This document shows, piece after piece, positions 49,448 to 58,461 of a DNA stretch of 64,000 bases. The notes under the pieces were generated by a model. That model was not told the origin of the DNA. It worked only from the letters and a program-made list of their open reading frames with translations, and made no database searches. The DNA lies in the NCBI GenBank assembly GCA_050305935.1, contig JBNLGG010000010.1:1-64000 (forward strand), written 5' to 3'. This stretch comes from CAJXNP01 sp050305935 (GTDB taxonomy: Bacteria; Bacteroidota; Bacteroidia; Cytophagales; Cyclobacteriaceae). A program made the position numbers and the translations under genes. Position 1 is the first letter of the stretch, and each line of letters starts with the position of its first letter.

Positions 49448-49737
49448 AGATCAGGGCAAACGCATTTATAAAGACACCCAGGAAAATTCTGGAAAAATTG
49501 TCTGTAAACAAAGAGGTCTTCTCCATCTTTCCGAAAGTTTGGAGCTTTCGGAAAAAAACATGAAACCTTTGGTCAATCCGGAAACGAAAAAGAAGTTTTG
49601 AAACTTTGGCACAAATTAATCTAAGTTTAAATGCACCTACCTTTGCTTGAAGAATTTGTTTCATTCAGATTCAAAGCCTTTTTTTATTTCTTTTGCCAAT
49701 CAATTATTTTTGTAAAAAATTGGAAAACTAAACGTTT
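49448..49737. other. Gap between nitroreductase and yebC with a 10-bp hairpin
   Basis: There is no convincing coding frame here. A perfect 10-bp hairpin (TTTCCGAAAG at 49528-49537, CTTTCGGAAA at 49545-49554, 7-base loop) lies near the middle but is followed by A rather than T on the plus strand. The candidate yebC -7 element is at 49705-49712. Confidence 0.5.
49705..49712 (+). promoter_or_regulatory. Candidate -7 element for yebC
   Basis: TATTTTTG matches TAnnTTTG and lies 25 bp before the yebC ATG. No TTG lies at the usual distance. Confidence 0.4.
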
Positions 49738-50487
49738 ATGTCAGGACATAGTAAATGGTCAACCATTAAGAGAAAGAAGGGAGCTCTGGACGCAAAAAGA
49801 GGGAAAATATTCACAAGGATTATAAAAGATATCAGCATCGCTGTACGTGAAGGGGGCAGTGCAGATCCCACAGCAAATCCCAAGCTTCGGCTAGCTATTG
49901 TCAATGCCAAAAACAACAACATGCCCAAGGACAACATCGAGAGAGCCATTAAGAAAGCGGCAGGCGCCGATGCAACCAGCTACTATGAACAAAACTTTGA
50001 AGGCTATGGCCCAAATGGAATTGCGGTCTTTGTAGAGTGTACTTCTGACAATAAAAACCGTACCGTATCTGGCGTACGGGCCATCTTTTCCAAATACGGA
50101 GGCAACCTCGGCACCAATGGCTCCCTGGAGTTTATTTTCGACCACAAAGGAGTCTTTGATATTAAGATCACTGACGAAATAAACGAGGAAGAATTTATGT
50201 TGGAAATCATTGATGCGGGAGCCGAAGATGTTACCTCAAACGATGGCTATTTGCAAGTCACCTGTGCTTTACAAGACTTCGGAAGTGTCCAAAGCAAGCT
50301 CGAAGCACTCAATGTCGAAGCTGAAAATGCCTCCCTTCAGCGAATCCCCAATACTACCACTGAGCTAGACGACGAGGATTTCAAGAAAGTAATGAAGCTC
50401 ATCGATGCGCTGGAAGATTTTGATGACGTACAAAACGTCTTCCACAACATGGAAATCACCGACAAACAAATGGAACTTATCGAATAA
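49738..50487 (+). CDS. yebC: YebC/PmpR family protein
   Basis: This 249-residue protein is full length for the family. The N-terminus MSGHSKWSTIKRKKGALDAKRGKIFTRI is the hallmark; further motifs are NMPKDNIERAIKKAAG, YEGYGPNGIAVFVE-type (FEGYGPNGIAVFVECTSDN), NRTVSGVRAIFSKYGG and the acidic C-terminal domain. Annotated as a transcriptional regulator, it has more recently been linked to translation at difficult sequences such as polyproline in relatives. It lies convergent to GH39, with 8 bp between stops. Confidence 0.96.
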   Translation: MSGHSKWSTIKRKKGALDAKRGKIFTRIIKDISIAVREGGSADPTANPKLRLAIVNAKNNNMPKDNIERAIKKAAGADATSYYEQNFEGYGPNGIAVFVECTSDNKNRTVSGVRAIFSKYGGNLGTNGSLEFIFDHKGVFDIKITDEINEEEFMLEIIDAGAEDVTSNDGYLQVTCALQDFGSVQSKLEALNVEAENASLQRIPNTTTELDDEDFKKVMKLIDALEDFDDVQNVFHNMEITDKQMELIE

Positions 50488-50495
50488 TCCCTGTA

Positions 50496-52202
50496 TTATT
50501 CTGCCACGATTTTAATGAGCGACACACCCTTTGCCGGTAACATGAATTCCAATTCAAAAGTGCCCTCATAAGCGTTAATCCATCTTGGAGACCGTAATAG
50601 CTTCAATTGACCTGCCTTCTCCAGGGTAGCATATTGCTCTTTAGAAATATCTTGAGGTTTGCCCATTTTTTTCCATACTTCGAATGAATTGCTATGAGCA
50701 TCGTCGACGCGGTAGTGGTGTGCCAAGTATCTTCTGTCTTCCACTCCCTTCAGTACAATTTTCACTTTGGCATCTTCGCGCGCCAGATCATCATCATGAT
50801 AATTCCAAACCATAATATCAAAAGATTGATCATTCTTTGTGGCAAAGGCATCAATGTCTGAAGTAGCTCCCTGTACACCATTTTTTATTACCTGATCTGC
50901 CAGATATTGCTTGTCAGATTCAGCCAAAATTCGTTGCCCGCTCATCATGCCATACATCCTGAACACATTCAACACAGGCTTATCGACGCCATTTGTTGCC
51001 AGATCCCTGAAACCGTCAAACCACTTCTGGTTTTCAAATTCAAAAGACCAGCTCAATATACCCTTCAGGTTCACATCGTATTTGTCCATCAATTCGTAGA
51101 TCTTGGCAAATGATGAGGCAGTATAACTGGAATACATGGTGCCGTTTCGATAGCCATTCTGTGGGTTCATGGTCTCAGAACAAGCCGCACATCCTTCAGG
51201 GTCACACTCACCAATAATGATTGGGATGTCTTTCAGTTCGGGAAACAAATTAACCGCTTCAAACCCCTTGGCAATATCGTTGAGCTGAGTGCCCATATTC
51301 ATTCGGATGTGGTCATCGACTATCTTTGGCTGGCCCTTGGCGTGGAAAGCGACGAAGTCGATAGGCGATCCTTTTTTCCCGGTGACGTAATTCTTTCCTT
51401 TAATACAATGTTCCAAAAAGCGAACAAGGTATTCATAGGCCTTATCCCAACCCGGACCCGTGGTGTGTGGTCCGCCAAAGGTACAATCAGGACAAGCACG
51501 TTTTACAGCGTCGACGCTGAAGTCATACAGTTTGCAATACTCGTCAAATGTCCCCGACCAGTAGCCAATATTAGGCTCATTCCAGGGCTCCCACAGCCAG
51601 GTGTTTACTTCATCGGTGCCATACCGTTCCCGACAGTGCTTCACCAATTGAAATATCAATTCACCCCACTTTTCGTAGTCAGTCGGCGGTGTCGTCCATC
51701 CGGTAAAAATCTTATCATATTTCTGATTGACACCCCACTGATGTTCATAGTTGTCCGGATCTTTAGATAAGGCCTTGGGCATAAATCCAAGTTCTACAAG
51801 GGGCTTCATTCCCCGCTGTATATAGGTATCCAATATCTTATCCACAATAGTCCAATCATATACAGGATTGCCATTTTCATCTTCGGTGAAAACATTGGTT
51901 GACCCCCATTTTAAGCGACCGGTGCCATCTCCGGAGGTCAGGAGGTTATGAGCCCTCACATATACCGGCACAGGACTCAACTCTGCTAATTCCGACAACA
52001 GCTTCTGCCCGTCTCTCATGTAAGTGAAGTTGGGCTCATCATAACCAAAAAACGCCCATTCGTATTTCAATTCACCAAGTTCTTTACTTGCATCGATGGT
52101 GATACGGGCTGACTGCCCCTGTGAAAAAACAGGCGGAGAAAGAATGGTAAGTATCAAAAACCTAAAAAAAGTCTTTTTAATTGAAGTAAAGTGAAGTGAC
52201 AT
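50496..52202 (-). CDS. GH39 family glycoside hydrolase
   Basis: This 568-residue secreted enzyme has a signal peptide (FRFLILTILSPPVFSQG) and a GH39-type TIM barrel. The acid/base Glu is in WEPWNEPNIGYW and the probable nucleophile Glu is in PIIIGECDPEGCAACS. A C-terminal beta-sandwich (LEFMLPAKGVSLIKI) follows. GH39 members include beta-xylosidases, alpha-iduronidases and other activities, so the substrate is open. The CAAC cluster after the nucleophile is a noticeable local oddity. It lies downstream of GH97 on the same strand, with a terminator-like hairpin between, so it may be transcribed separately. Confidence 0.85.
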   Translation of the reverse strand: MSLHFTSIKKTFFRFLILTILSPPVFSQGQSARITIDASKELGELKYEWAFFGYDEPNFTYMRDGQKLLSELAELSPVPVYVRAHNLLTSGDGTGRLKWGSTNVFTEDENGNPVYDWTIVDKILDTYIQRGMKPLVELGFMPKALSKDPDNYEHQWGVNQKYDKIFTGWTTPPTDYEKWGELIFQLVKHCRERYGTDEVNTWLWEPWNEPNIGYWSGTFDEYCKLYDFSVDAVKRACPDCTFGGPHTTGPGWDKAYEYLVRFLEHCIKGKNYVTGKKGSPIDFVAFHAKGQPKIVDDHIRMNMGTQLNDIAKGFEAVNLFPELKDIPIIIGECDPEGCAACSETMNPQNGYRNGTMYSSYTASSFAKIYELMDKYDVNLKGILSWSFEFENQKWFDGFRDLATNGVDKPVLNVFRMYGMMSGQRILAESDKQYLADQVIKNGVQGATSDIDAFATKNDQSFDIMVWNYHDDDLAREDAKVKIVLKGVEDRRYLAHHYRVDDAHSNSFEVWKKMGKPQDISKEQYATLEKAGQLKLLRSPRWINAYEGTFELEFMLPAKGVSLIKIVAE

Positions 52203-52282
52203 AATGCGATATTTAAAGGTTGGTTTTACCTATAATTTCCCAACTTTATTTGACTAATCAAAACCGGCTGTCACATAACAGA

Positions 52283-52304
52283 AAACGGGGCGTTCACCCC
52301 GTTT
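52283..52304 (-). terminator. Hairpin between GH97 and GH39
   Basis: A perfect 8-bp stem (AAACGGGG at 52283-52290, CCCCGTTT at 52297-52304) with a 6-base loop lies 27 bp past the GH97 stop, with a short T-run on the minus strand. Confidence 0.65.
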
Positions 52305-52330
52305 CATTAGCTTCATTCAAGTGATCCTCG

Positions 52331-54337
52331 TCATTCAATTGGGAAGATGGAGATAGCTGCTCCACCACCAGAAGCTAATTTAATATCTACTTTAGAATGG
52401 TTATCAATTTCCATTTCTTCAATAACATATCCGGCAGGGTTTTCCATAAAGTCAGCGTCCTCCGAATTTTTATAGATGGTCGCTTTATATTTTTTTTCCT
52501 CGTCCAAAAAGTCAAAAGAAATAGAAGTTATCCTTGGATTGCCATTAGTGATCGCCCCTACAAACCAGTTTCCGGAATTCCGCTGCTGTCTGGCAATGGT
52601 CACATATTCGCCTATTTTTCCTTCGAGCACTTTCGTTGTTTCCCAATCGGTGGGAACATCCCTGATAAACTGAAGGGCAGGATGACCTTCATAATTTTCG
52701 GGAAGGTCACAGGCCATTTGCATAGGTGCATAGATTACCACATAAAGCGCAAGCTCCCTTGTCAATGTGCTTTTTACCTGTTCATTGGGCATGGTCTTTA
52801 ATTTCAAATCGAAAACACCTGGTGTATAATCAAAAGGACCTGCCAGGGACCTGGTAAATGGAATGACTGTCACATGCTCAACAGGATTCCCTCCCATGGC
52901 ATTGTATTCCTGGCCTTTCGCTCCTTCCCTGGAAACCATATTCGGGTAAGTCCTTCGCTCACCGGTGTCCTTGATTGGTTCATGTGCCACAACCATTGTC
53001 TTATGCTTTGCCGCCGTTTCGATTACCTTTCGGAAATGACGGACATAGTACTGTCCATGGTGGTACATTCCATTAGCTAAAGTATCTCCATGCTCCACAT
53101 AGCCGGTTTTCACGGTCTTCATGCCATGGTCATGCAGGAATTTATAGGCATCCTCCAGTTGGCTCTCATAGTTTTCAATATCAGCGCCTGTTTCATGGTG
53201 GCCGATGATGTAAACATTTCGATCAGCTGCATAAGTCGTAAGTTCTTCGAGGTCGTAGTCGGGATAGGGTTTTGTGAACTCAAACTTTGTCCCTCCATCC
53301 ATCCATTCACCATCCCAACCATAATTCCATCCTTCTACGAGCACTCCTGAAAAACCATTTTCTGAGGCGAAATCCAGGTATTTTTTCACGTTAGCTGTAT
53401 TGGCGGCATGCTTGGGTCCCTGCGCCCAGGTACCGAGGTTGATAAACATCTGCCACCAAACACCCATGTATTTTCCCGGCACTATCCACGACACATCATC
53501 CAGCTTATTTGGCTCGTTCAAATTCAGTATCAAATAATTAGTGATCAGATCGCCGGGTTTTTCTGCTATCTGGATTGTTCTCCACGGAGTTTTGAACGGA
53601 GTTGTCACATAAGCTTTGATGGGGTTGGTGGTACTCCAGGGCACCAAATCACTTTTAAGATTTCCTGCGCCATCACCCTTTAAAACCATACTGGAGAAAT
53701 CTACCAGGGCAGCTTCGTGAAGGCTGATGAAAAGCCCATCGGTAGTCTCAATCGTAACGGGTGTATGGATTCTATTGACTTCACTCACTTTTGTGTGGCT
53801 GTATATGTTTTCATACCGGTTGCCGCTGTAAGCTGGAATCCACCAGGCATCATGGTCATCAGCAAAATTGAACTCTGTGAGCTCATCGGTCACTTCAAAT
53901 TCCTCTAGCGCTTCCTGTTTGGGAAACTCGTATCTTAAAGCAAGTCCATTGTCAAAAATCCGGAATGAAATAGTTAACTCGGCTCCATTTGAATTTTTCA
54001 AGTCTACTGATAGCTCCTGATAGTTGTTCCTGATCATCCGCTCTTCGCCCCAGGGCTGCTCCCAGGTTTCATCAAACGAAGTAACGTGGTGATTTGCAAC
54101 TGAAAAACCATCTTTTAATTGAACGTCCCCTGATAGCAAAAATCCAAGCGCAGAGCTATCCACCACTATTTTATCGCCATAACGGGCGGAATACCCGGGT
54201 TGGCCCTCATCGTCAAGGTAAAAATCCACTTTAACACCTCCATCGGGGGATGAGACAGAATAGCTTTCTTCACTTTTTTCCTGAGAACACGACAGCATCG
54301 CGAACCCCATCAGCATGGCTACAAGTATCTTTTTCAT
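52331..54337 (-). CDS. susB: GH97 alpha-glucosidase, SusB-like lipoprotein
   Basis: This 668-residue lipoprotein (lipobox AMLSC) resembles SusB, which cleaves alpha-glucosidic bonds of starch oligosaccharides with inversion. An N-terminal beta-sandwich (about 25-290) is followed by the barrel: GFSGVLVEGWNYGWDG, TVKTGYVEHGD, YYVRHFRKVIETAAKHKTMVVAHEP, RRTYPNMVSREGAKGQEYNAMGGNP and PFTRSLAGPFDYTPGVFD. The Glu in VVAHEP and the Glu in GQEYNAMGGNP correspond to the glucosidase-type acid/base pair rather than the galactosidase branch. A decayed GH13 amylase tail lies immediately upstream, as expected for a former starch-use cluster. Confidence 0.92.
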   Translation of the reverse strand: MKKILVAMLMGFAMLSCSQEKSEESYSVSSPDGGVKVDFYLDDEGQPGYSARYGDKIVVDSSALGFLLSGDVQLKDGFSVANHHVTSFDETWEQPWGEERMIRNNYQELSVDLKNSNGAELTISFRIFDNGLALRYEFPKQEALEEFEVTDELTEFNFADDHDAWWIPAYSGNRYENIYSHTKVSEVNRIHTPVTIETTDGLFISLHEAALVDFSSMVLKGDGAGNLKSDLVPWSTTNPIKAYVTTPFKTPWRTIQIAEKPGDLITNYLILNLNEPNKLDDVSWIVPGKYMGVWWQMFINLGTWAQGPKHAANTANVKKYLDFASENGFSGVLVEGWNYGWDGEWMDGGTKFEFTKPYPDYDLEELTTYAADRNVYIIGHHETGADIENYESQLEDAYKFLHDHGMKTVKTGYVEHGDTLANGMYHHGQYYVRHFRKVIETAAKHKTMVVAHEPIKDTGERRTYPNMVSREGAKGQEYNAMGGNPVEHVTVIPFTRSLAGPFDYTPGVFDLKLKTMPNEQVKSTLTRELALYVVIYAPMQMACDLPENYEGHPALQFIRDVPTDWETTKVLEGKIGEYVTIARQQRNSGNWFVGAITNGNPRITSISFDFLDEEKKYKATIYKNSEDADFMENPAGYVIEEMEIDNHSKVDIKLASGGGAAISIFPIE

Positions 54338-54347
54338 TTTTGATCGT

Positions 54348-54735
54348 TTATTTTGTTTTAATTTCTGTTTTCAGTTGTGGTGAAAGTTGAATCAGATACG
54401 CTTTCTTTGGCTCCAATTCAATCTTCTCCGAAAAAATCATTCGACATGGTTGAGAATGTCCACTCCACCCTCGCGAACTTCCGAAATTCCCGAAAGTCTT
54501 TTCACATTTAATGATTTAGCATATCCGCAATTGTTGATAACTATCACGACAGATTCTTTCTCTGACTTCCAGTTATACACATATACATTTTCGTAAGGCA
54601 CATAGTGTTTTAGTTTCCATTATTAAATGCGTCACTTTCCTTTCTCCATTTTATCATTTTGGTGATGTGACCGAAAGCCACATTTTCTTCATCTGTCCGT
54701 CCTTCTTTTGTAAAAGCGTCTCTTTCGTCACCCGG
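54348..54735 (-). pseudogene. GH13 (neopullulanase/alpha-amylase) C-terminal remnant, frameshifted
   Basis: On the minus strand the reading PGDERDAFTKEGRTDEEN, then KMIKWRKESDAFNNG, is the typical end of a SusA-like GH13 barrel. It continues after a frameshift near 54615 as HYVPYENVYVYNWKSEKES and VVIVINNCGYAKSLNV. After a second frameshift near 54438 it continues as IFSEKIELEPKKAYLIQLSP, ending at a stop at 54350-54348, 11 bp before GH97. No start or catalytic region remains upstream. The upstream boundary coincides with the transposase remnant. Confidence 0.8.
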
Positions 54736-55213
54736 TCATTGTCACAGAATTTATCCCGAATTTTGTATTTGAATTATTGAAAAGGGGGCACGAATTTTTG
54801 ATTTGCGAGATAATTCCCTCCATCCAGGGTCTTTTTTTTGCTGGTAAATAGATCTTTAAAACTGTTCTATTGGCATGGTTTACTGTCCAAACTCCTATTG
54901 TAAAGCAATAGACTTTAATCGTTCTTAAAGTATTCCGATTATGATGGTTAAGGGCGAAGTTCCTAAACAGACTCATTGAGTTGTGGGCTACTCTTATAAA
55001 ACGAAAAGATGCTTCAGTGGCAAGGAGGCCCTGTAAGGAGAAGTTCTCAGGTCCAAAACCGTCTTTCGATTCCTTTATCCCTGATTCGTCGGTGAAAATC
55101 CCTTTAATCAGATCTTTGGACTGTTGTTTTTCCGGTTCGTAAAACTGATTATATCCATTGTGGGTAAAGACGGATCCATTCACCAGAAATAGATATACTA
55201 CGAATTTCATCAA
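54728..55213 (-). pseudogene. IS1380-type transposase C-terminal remnant
   Basis: The 161-codon open frame from 55213 is not a complete gene. Its latter part matches the end of IS1380/IS4-group transposases: KESKDGFGPENFSLQGLLAT, then EASFRFIRVAHNSMSLFRNF, then LRTIKVYCFTIGVW and KKRPWMEGI. The DDE catalytic residues that should precede it are missing, and the first ~40 residues do not fit the family. The frame ends at the exact upstream limit of the GH13 remnant, suggesting that an insertion truncated the amylase gene and then decayed. Confidence 0.6.
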
Positions 55214-55255
55214 TTGAAGAACAATTAACAGCGGTACTTTATAAAGTAAATAAAT

Positions 55256-55873
55256 TTAATCGATCTCCGCCACACTATTCTTGTTTACAGTTTTTTCAAA
55301 AACCATGTTAATTTGCTCCATCGTATTTCTTGGAGTCGACAAAGGAGGTAGATTGTTCAAATCAAAGAATCCCACTTCGCTGGTTTCCATCCCTGCGGCG
55401 AGTTCTCCACCCACTTCTTCGCAGTGAATAAAAATCTTATACACATAATTGACATCCGGCGGATGGTTATGGCACTTTTTATCCAGCACTGCCAGCAGCC
55501 GTCCCGCCTTCACCTTTAACCCGGATTCCTCAAACACCTCTTTTTCAGCAATCTCCCGGGGAGTAAAACCCACATCTGCCCATCCCCCCGGAATCGACCA
55601 CCGGCCATCAATCGTCTCCTTTACCAGTAGTATTTTTCCGTCACGGATCACGACGCCCCGTACATCAACCTTGGGCGTGAGATAACCCTCCTCCATACTA
55701 AATACTTTCTCAATTTTCTCATAAGGAATATCCGTATGATCGGCAATAATCTTCTGGCTTAGCTTCATCAACTGCTCATATCGCTCAATGTCGTATTTGT
55801 TTTCCGAGAAGGTCAACCCCGCTTGGGCGATGGATTGCAATTCCCTGGAGATTTCCAGCCAATGGTATTTCAT
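55256..55873 (-). CDS. NUDIX hydrolase
   Basis: This 205-residue protein has an N-terminal helical domain (about 1-65, of the kind found in NUDIX_N_2 proteins) followed by a NUDIX fold. The NUDIX box is GWADVGFTPREIAEKEVFEE followed by SGL, matching GX5EX7REUXEEXGU. The sequence before it, GRWSIPGG, is standard. It would hydrolyse a nucleoside diphosphate linked to another group; relatives with this N-terminal domain act on ADP-ribose or similar compounds. It stands alone with its own promoter region. Confidence 0.9.
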   Translation of the reverse strand: MKYHWLEISRELQSIAQAGLTFSENKYDIERYEQLMKLSQKIIADHTDIPYEKIEKVFSMEEGYLTPKVDVRGVVIRDGKILLVKETIDGRWSIPGGWADVGFTPREIAEKEVFEESGLKVKAGRLLAVLDKKCHNHPPDVNYVYKIFIHCEEVGGELAAGMETSEVGFFDLNNLPPLSTPRNTMEQINMVFEKTVNKNSVAEID

Positions 55874-55952
55874 TTTAAGAGGGTTTAAATTCGTATAGCG
55901 ATCCGCTATTTTTCTTTGTAATAAGGATATTAATAACTATTTTTTCCCACCT

Positions 55953-55979
55953 ATTGACCGATTGAGTTGTTTGGTCAAT
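55953..55979. promoter_or_regulatory. 7-bp inverted repeat upstream of the SIS-domain gene
   Basis: ATTGACC (55953-55959) and GGTCAAT (55973-55979) with a 13-bp spacer lie 26-52 bp before the ATG of the SIS-domain gene. The position and symmetry suit a regulator binding site, but no regulator is adjacent. Confidence 0.4.
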
Positions 55980-56004
55980 TTGTAAGTACCTAAAGTAAAC
56001 TAAG

Positions 56005-56934
56005 ATGATCAAGGAAATAAAAGAAATACCAGAAAAAGCTCAAAAAGTATTAAAGTCAACTCAAAAATTAGTGTTACCAACAGGAGTTCCCTATTTGGGG
56101 ATGGGTTCTTCCTATTTTACGACACTCGCATTGTATTACCAGGGAATCGATATCAGACCAGAGGCCTCGTCTACTTACTATAATTACCTCAGTAAAATGA
56201 TTAAAAGCAAACTGGCTGTACTTATTTCGCAATCCGGAAGATCGAGTGAGACCTTGTGGTGTAGCAGGCTTTTTGAGGAATATATCGCTATTACAAATTA
56301 TGCAAAAAGTGACCTGGGAAGTATGGACGCCGTAAGGAGAATTGTTGAGCTCAAGGCAGGGAATGAAGCTTATTCGTCAACAAAAACCTATATCAATACA
56401 CTTATTGCGCTTTATAACGGCCATAAAATCGACCCAAGTCCGGCCGTCGATAAGTTGATGACTAAAATGAAGGATTATGAAAGCTGGGGACGGGAGGCCG
56501 CAGAAGTATTATTTAAAATCATAGTACAAGGAACCTATAAGGGATTTTACATCATTGGAAACGGACCGAACCTGGCAACTGCTTACAAAGGTGCACTGAC
56601 CATGACAGAGATGACCAAGTACCCAACCATCGGCATGTCGGTTTCCTCATATGACCACGGACCCAAAGAATCGGCTAAGGGTACAGCGATCATCGTCATC
56701 AAGTCAGACGGCCCTTCCTACCGAAGAACAAGTCAGTTATTTAAGCTGGTGGAAAATGCGGGGGCCGAAGTTATCTATCTGGAAGATGATAGTGTGCCGG
56801 AACATCTTTCACCAATCACTTCGGTAGTACCACTATTTTTCATGACTTATTTCTTAGCCGAAAATCTGCATGTGAAGAAGGCTTTCGAAGTTGGAGAGAA
56901 AGTAACAGAAGGCAAAAAGCCAAGGAAGAAATAG
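56005..56934 (+). CDS. SIS-domain sugar isomerase/deaminase-like protein
   Basis: This 309-residue cytoplasmic protein consists of two SIS domains, as in the isomerase half of GlmS, but lacks the glutaminase half. Visible motifs are GMGSSYFTTLALYYQ and AVLISQSGRSSETLWCSRLF in the first SIS domain and FYIIGNGPNLATAYKGALTM, EMTKYPTIGMSVSSYDHGPK in the second. The C-terminus is basic. Such stand-alone proteins (AgaS, FrlB, GlmS-like) act on phosphorylated amino sugars, so a role in using GlcNAc or related sugars released by the glycan locus is possible but is inference. It is single-gene. Confidence 0.8.
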   Translation: MIKEIKEIPEKAQKVLKSTQKLVLPTGVPYLGMGSSYFTTLALYYQGIDIRPEASSTYYNYLSKMIKSKLAVLISQSGRSSETLWCSRLFEEYIAITNYAKSDLGSMDAVRRIVELKAGNEAYSSTKTYINTLIALYNGHKIDPSPAVDKLMTKMKDYESWGREAAEVLFKIIVQGTYKGFYIIGNGPNLATAYKGALTMTEMTKYPTIGMSVSSYDHGPKESAKGTAIIVIKSDGPSYRRTSQLFKLVENAGAEVIYLEDDSVPEHLSPITSVVPLFFMTYFLAENLHVKKAFEVGEKVTEGKKPRKK

Positions 56935-56953
56935 AAACAAAATAAAAACAAAC

Positions 56954-57018
56954 CATCCATGAACTAAAGGATGGAAAGTCACCGGACCACCCCTAGTAGT
57001 TGGACGGCTGGACTTTCA
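56954..57018. repeat. Compound hairpin downstream of the SIS-domain gene
   Basis: CCATCC pairs with GGATGG in the first arm (56954-56975). GAAAGTC pairs with GACTTTC in the second (about 56975-57018), with inner CCG/CGG and CCA/TGG pairing. It lies between the SIS stop and the terminator. A small structured RNA or 3'-end structure is possible. Confidence 0.4.
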
Positions 57019-57025
57019 AAAAAAA

Positions 57026-57056
57026 AGCCCATTTGAAATATGATCAAATGGGCTTC
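57026..57056. terminator. Bidirectional terminator between SIS gene and accC
   Basis: A perfect 12-bp stem (AAGCCCATTTGA at 57026-57037, TCAAATGGGCTT at 57045-57056) with a 7-base loop has an A-run on the left and a T-rich right flank. It serves both convergent genes. Confidence 0.88.
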
Positions 57057-57075
57057 TTTTGTTTTTTATAATTCC

Positions 57076-58425
57076 CTAATCTTTCAGATCGGTAAAATCA
57101 AAAGTTTCCAGAAACTTGGTGGTAAATTTACCCGACTGGAATTGAGGGTCATCCATCAATTTTAAATGGAAGGGTATCGTTGTCTTGATCCCTTCGATGA
57201 TAAACTCACCAAGCGCCCTTTTCATCCGCACGATACACTCTTCCCGTGATTGCGCAGTTACTATCAGCTTGGCAATCATACTATCATAATTTGGTGGAAT
57301 AGTATATCCTGCATACACATGGCTATCCACCCTTACACCCTGTCCGCCAGGGATATGCAGGGATTGGATTTTACCGGGGCAAGGTCTGAAATCCTTTCCA
57401 GGATCTTCTGCATTGATCCGGCATTCCATAGAGTAAAGTTGTGGGAAATAATTCTTTCCTGAAATGGGCACACCGGCAGCTACTTTGATCTGCTCTTTGA
57501 TGAGGTCGAAATTAGTTACCTGCTCAGTGATGGGGTGTTCTACCTGGATACGGGTGTTCATCTCCATAAAGTAGAAATTACCATGCTTGTCGAGCAAAAA
57601 CTCGATGGTTCCGGCCCCTTCATAATTGATAGCCTCAGCACCTTTAATGGCAGCGGCTCCCATTTTTTCCCGCAATTTCTGGTCCACTGCAGGCGAGGGG
57701 GTTTCTTCCACCAGTTTTTGGTGTCTTCGCTGAATGCTACAGTCCCTTTCTGACAGATGGCAAGCCCTTCCACGTTTATCCCCTACTACCTGGATCTCCA
57801 CGTGCCTTGGCTCTTCTACGAATTTTTCAAGGTAAAGTCCATCATTTCCAAAGGCTGCTTTCGATTCCATCCTGGCATCATCCCAGGCCTTTTTGAACTC
57901 ATCTTCCTTTTTTACGATCCTCATTCCCCGGCCACCACCACCTGCAGTAGCCTTAAGAATTACAGGATATCCAATTTTCTTGGCTATTTTTTTGCCTTCG
58001 TCGATACTGTCCAGCAAGCCATCAGAACCTGGAATGGTAGGGACGCCGGCCTTTTTCATAGTTTCCTTGGCGGTGGCCTTGTCTCCCATTCGATTGATCA
58101 TATCGGGAGAAGCACCTATAAACTTGATATTATATTCCTCACAAATACGTGAGAATTCGGCATTTTCTGCTAAAAATCCATATCCCGGGTGAATAGCATC
58201 TGCATTCGTGATCTCAGCGGCCGCAATGATATTCGGCATGTTGAGATAGGAAAGGCTGCTGGACGGCGGTCCAATGCATACCGCCTCATCAGCAAATCGA
58301 ACATGAAGACTTTCTTTATCGGCTTTCGAGTAAACGGCCACCGTACTGATGCCCATTTCCCTACAGGTCCTGATAATTCGCAAAGCTATTTCCCCCCTAT
58401 TGGCAATTAAAATCTTTTTAAACAC
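57076..58425 (-). CDS. accC: Acetyl-CoA carboxylase, biotin carboxylase subunit
   Basis: This 449-residue ATP-grasp enzyme carboxylates the biotin of AccB, the first step of fatty-acid synthesis. It begins MFKKILIANRGEIALRIIR and shows DAIHPGYGFLAENAEFS, KATAGGGGRGMRIV, LYLEKFVEEPRHVEIQVVGDKRG-type sequence, RDCSIQRRHQKLVEETPSPA, MEMNTRIQVEHPITEQVT and YDSMIAKLI. Length is normal. It follows accB by 36 bp and belongs to the efp-accB-accC cluster, a common arrangement. Confidence 0.98.
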   Translation of the reverse strand: MFKKILIANRGEIALRIIRTCREMGISTVAVYSKADKESLHVRFADEAVCIGPPSSSLSYLNMPNIIAAAEITNADAIHPGYGFLAENAEFSRICEEYNIKFIGASPDMINRMGDKATAKETMKKAGVPTIPGSDGLLDSIDEGKKIAKKIGYPVILKATAGGGGRGMRIVKKEDEFKKAWDDARMESKAAFGNDGLYLEKFVEEPRHVEIQVVGDKRGRACHLSERDCSIQRRHQKLVEETPSPAVDQKLREKMGAAAIKGAEAINYEGAGTIEFLLDKHGNFYFMEMNTRIQVEHPITEQVTNFDLIKEQIKVAAGVPISGKNYFPQLYSMECRINAEDPGKDFRPCPGKIQSLHIPGGQGVRVDSHVYAGYTIPPNYDSMIAKLIVTAQSREECIVRMKRALGEFIIEGIKTTIPFHLKLMDDPQFQSGKFTTKFLETFDFTDLKD

Positions 58426-58461
58426 GTGTTTATTGATTTTATTGAAAAATTCCCTTCTCGA

